Positions 5,109 to 5,459 of a stretch of 5,459 nucleotides of DNA are shown here, in pieces (positions within the stretch are counted from its first letter, which is position 1; every line of letters begins with the position of its first letter). The DNA comes from Actinomycetota bacterium. GTDB taxonomy: Bacteria > Actinomycetota > Actinomycetes > S36-B12 > UBA5976. The stretch lies in assembly GCA_009923375.1 (NCBI GenBank), contig RFTO01000091.1, forward strand, positions 1 to 5,459, in the 5' to 3' direction. The notes beneath the pieces are model-generated. The model was not told the DNA's origin. It worked only from the letters and a program-made list of their open reading frames with translations, and searched no databases. The translations under genes were made by a program, and so were the position numbers.

Positions 5109-5459
5109 CAGGCTTTCTCCTCGATTCGCGAAGGGTAGAGATCTTTACTCGGCGTGCGGATTCCGCGGAACTCCCAATCACCACCGAGAGCAGTGGAGAT
5201 TACCTCTTCGCTCTCAGTCGGCTGGGCTCCGACGTCATCGCGAATGGGTGTCGGGCCGGTGACGATGTGGTTGCGCAATGTTCCCAAGCCCTCCACCTCG
5301 ACCTCAACCACATCACCGGGCTCAACAGGTCTGCTGTTTGCGGGTGTGCCAGAGAAGAGGATGTCGCCAGGAACCAACGTGATGGTGCGGGCGATGTCAG
5401 CGACAAGGTAGTGCATGTCCCACTCCATGTTTGCGGTGTTGTCGTCTTGCTTTACAACC
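5108..5459 (-). CDS. Fumarylacetoacetate hydrolase (FAH) family protein, C-terminal part only
   Basis: The frame is open to the window edge, giving 116 visible C-terminal residues; the N-terminal part, including the metal-binding acidic residues of the family, lies beyond base 5459. Visible family signals are the QDDNTANM stretch before the helix, LVPGDILFSGTPANSRP and PGDVVEVEVEGLGTLRNHIV, typical of FAH, HpaG-type isomerase/decarboxylase and 2-keto-4-pentenoate hydratase-like enzymes. These act on C-C or enol bonds of ring-cleavage products and related keto acids, usually with Mg2+. About 50 residues follow the last conserved strand, longer than in a minimal FAH domain. The ATG at 5428-5426 is internal (NM of the NTANM stretch), not the start. 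The stop overlaps the ferredoxin start by one base. The exact reaction cannot be decided from the C-terminal part. Confidence 0.9.
   Translation of the reverse strand, partial: VVKQDDNTANMEWDMHYLVADIARTITLVPGDILFSGTPANSRPVEPGDVVEVEVEGLGTLRNHIVTGPTPIRDDVGAQPTESEEVISTALGGDWEFRGIRTPSKDLYPSRIEEKA
5117..5122 (-). promoter_or_regulatory. Strong ribosome binding site for the ferredoxin
   Basis: On the minus strand GAGGAG lies 8 nt before the ATG at 5108-5106, inside the last codons of the FAH gene. It is the only strong Shine-Dalgarno among the operon junctions in the window. That suggests the ferredoxin can be initiated independently and made in excess, while the reductase and decarboxylase rely on coupling. 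Confidence 0.7.

Noticed and set aside
5426..5428. ATG as start of the FAH family gene
   Set aside because: Ten further in-frame codons up to the window edge encode family-like residues (QDDNTAN), so the gene is truncated by the window, not short.

Overview
The window looks like a moderately GC-rich bacterial chromosome, most likely an actinomycete (Actinomycetota) relative. The release factor 2 has an actinobacterial-looking N-terminal region, GTG starts are frequent, one gene looks leaderless, and the tRNA gene lacks an encoded CCA. This lineage call is inferred from sequence style, not from a database search. I see no phage, transposon, CRISPR or plasmid signature.

Left part, plus strand (1-2261). 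The window opens inside prfB, which encodes peptide chain release factor 2; only about its first dozen codons lie outside. A tRNA-Arg(CCG) gene follows after 53 nt. Next come a small four-helix DoxX-like membrane protein and a SOUL family haem-binding protein. These last two are co-directional, but the second may have its own leaderless promoter. The ftsE-ftsX-smpB genes that commonly follow prfB in actinobacteria are not there.

Right part, minus strand (2292-5459). Four tightly packed genes form a probable operon, read from the right edge leftward: a fumarylacetoacetate hydrolase (FAH) family enzyme (cut by the window edge), a 66-residue single-cluster ferredoxin, an NADH-type FAD-dependent ferredoxin reductase, and a group II PLP-dependent decarboxylase. 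Junctions are a 1-nt TGATG overlap, then 12 nt, then 6 nt. The operon converges with the SOUL gene across a 30-nt spacer.

How the genes may work together: the reductase would oxidise NADH and pass electrons to the ferredoxin, which would feed an oxygenase (P450 or Rieske type) that is not in this window and probably lies beyond the right edge. The FAH enzyme would act on a ring-cleavage or keto-acid product. The decarboxylase would act on an amino acid, so the substrate may be an aromatic amino acid or amine derivative. The substrate is inference only. Points most worth a second look are the operon with its missing oxygenase, an unusual A37 in the tRNA anticodon loop, the decarboxylase catalytic loop, and the ferredoxin cluster motif.
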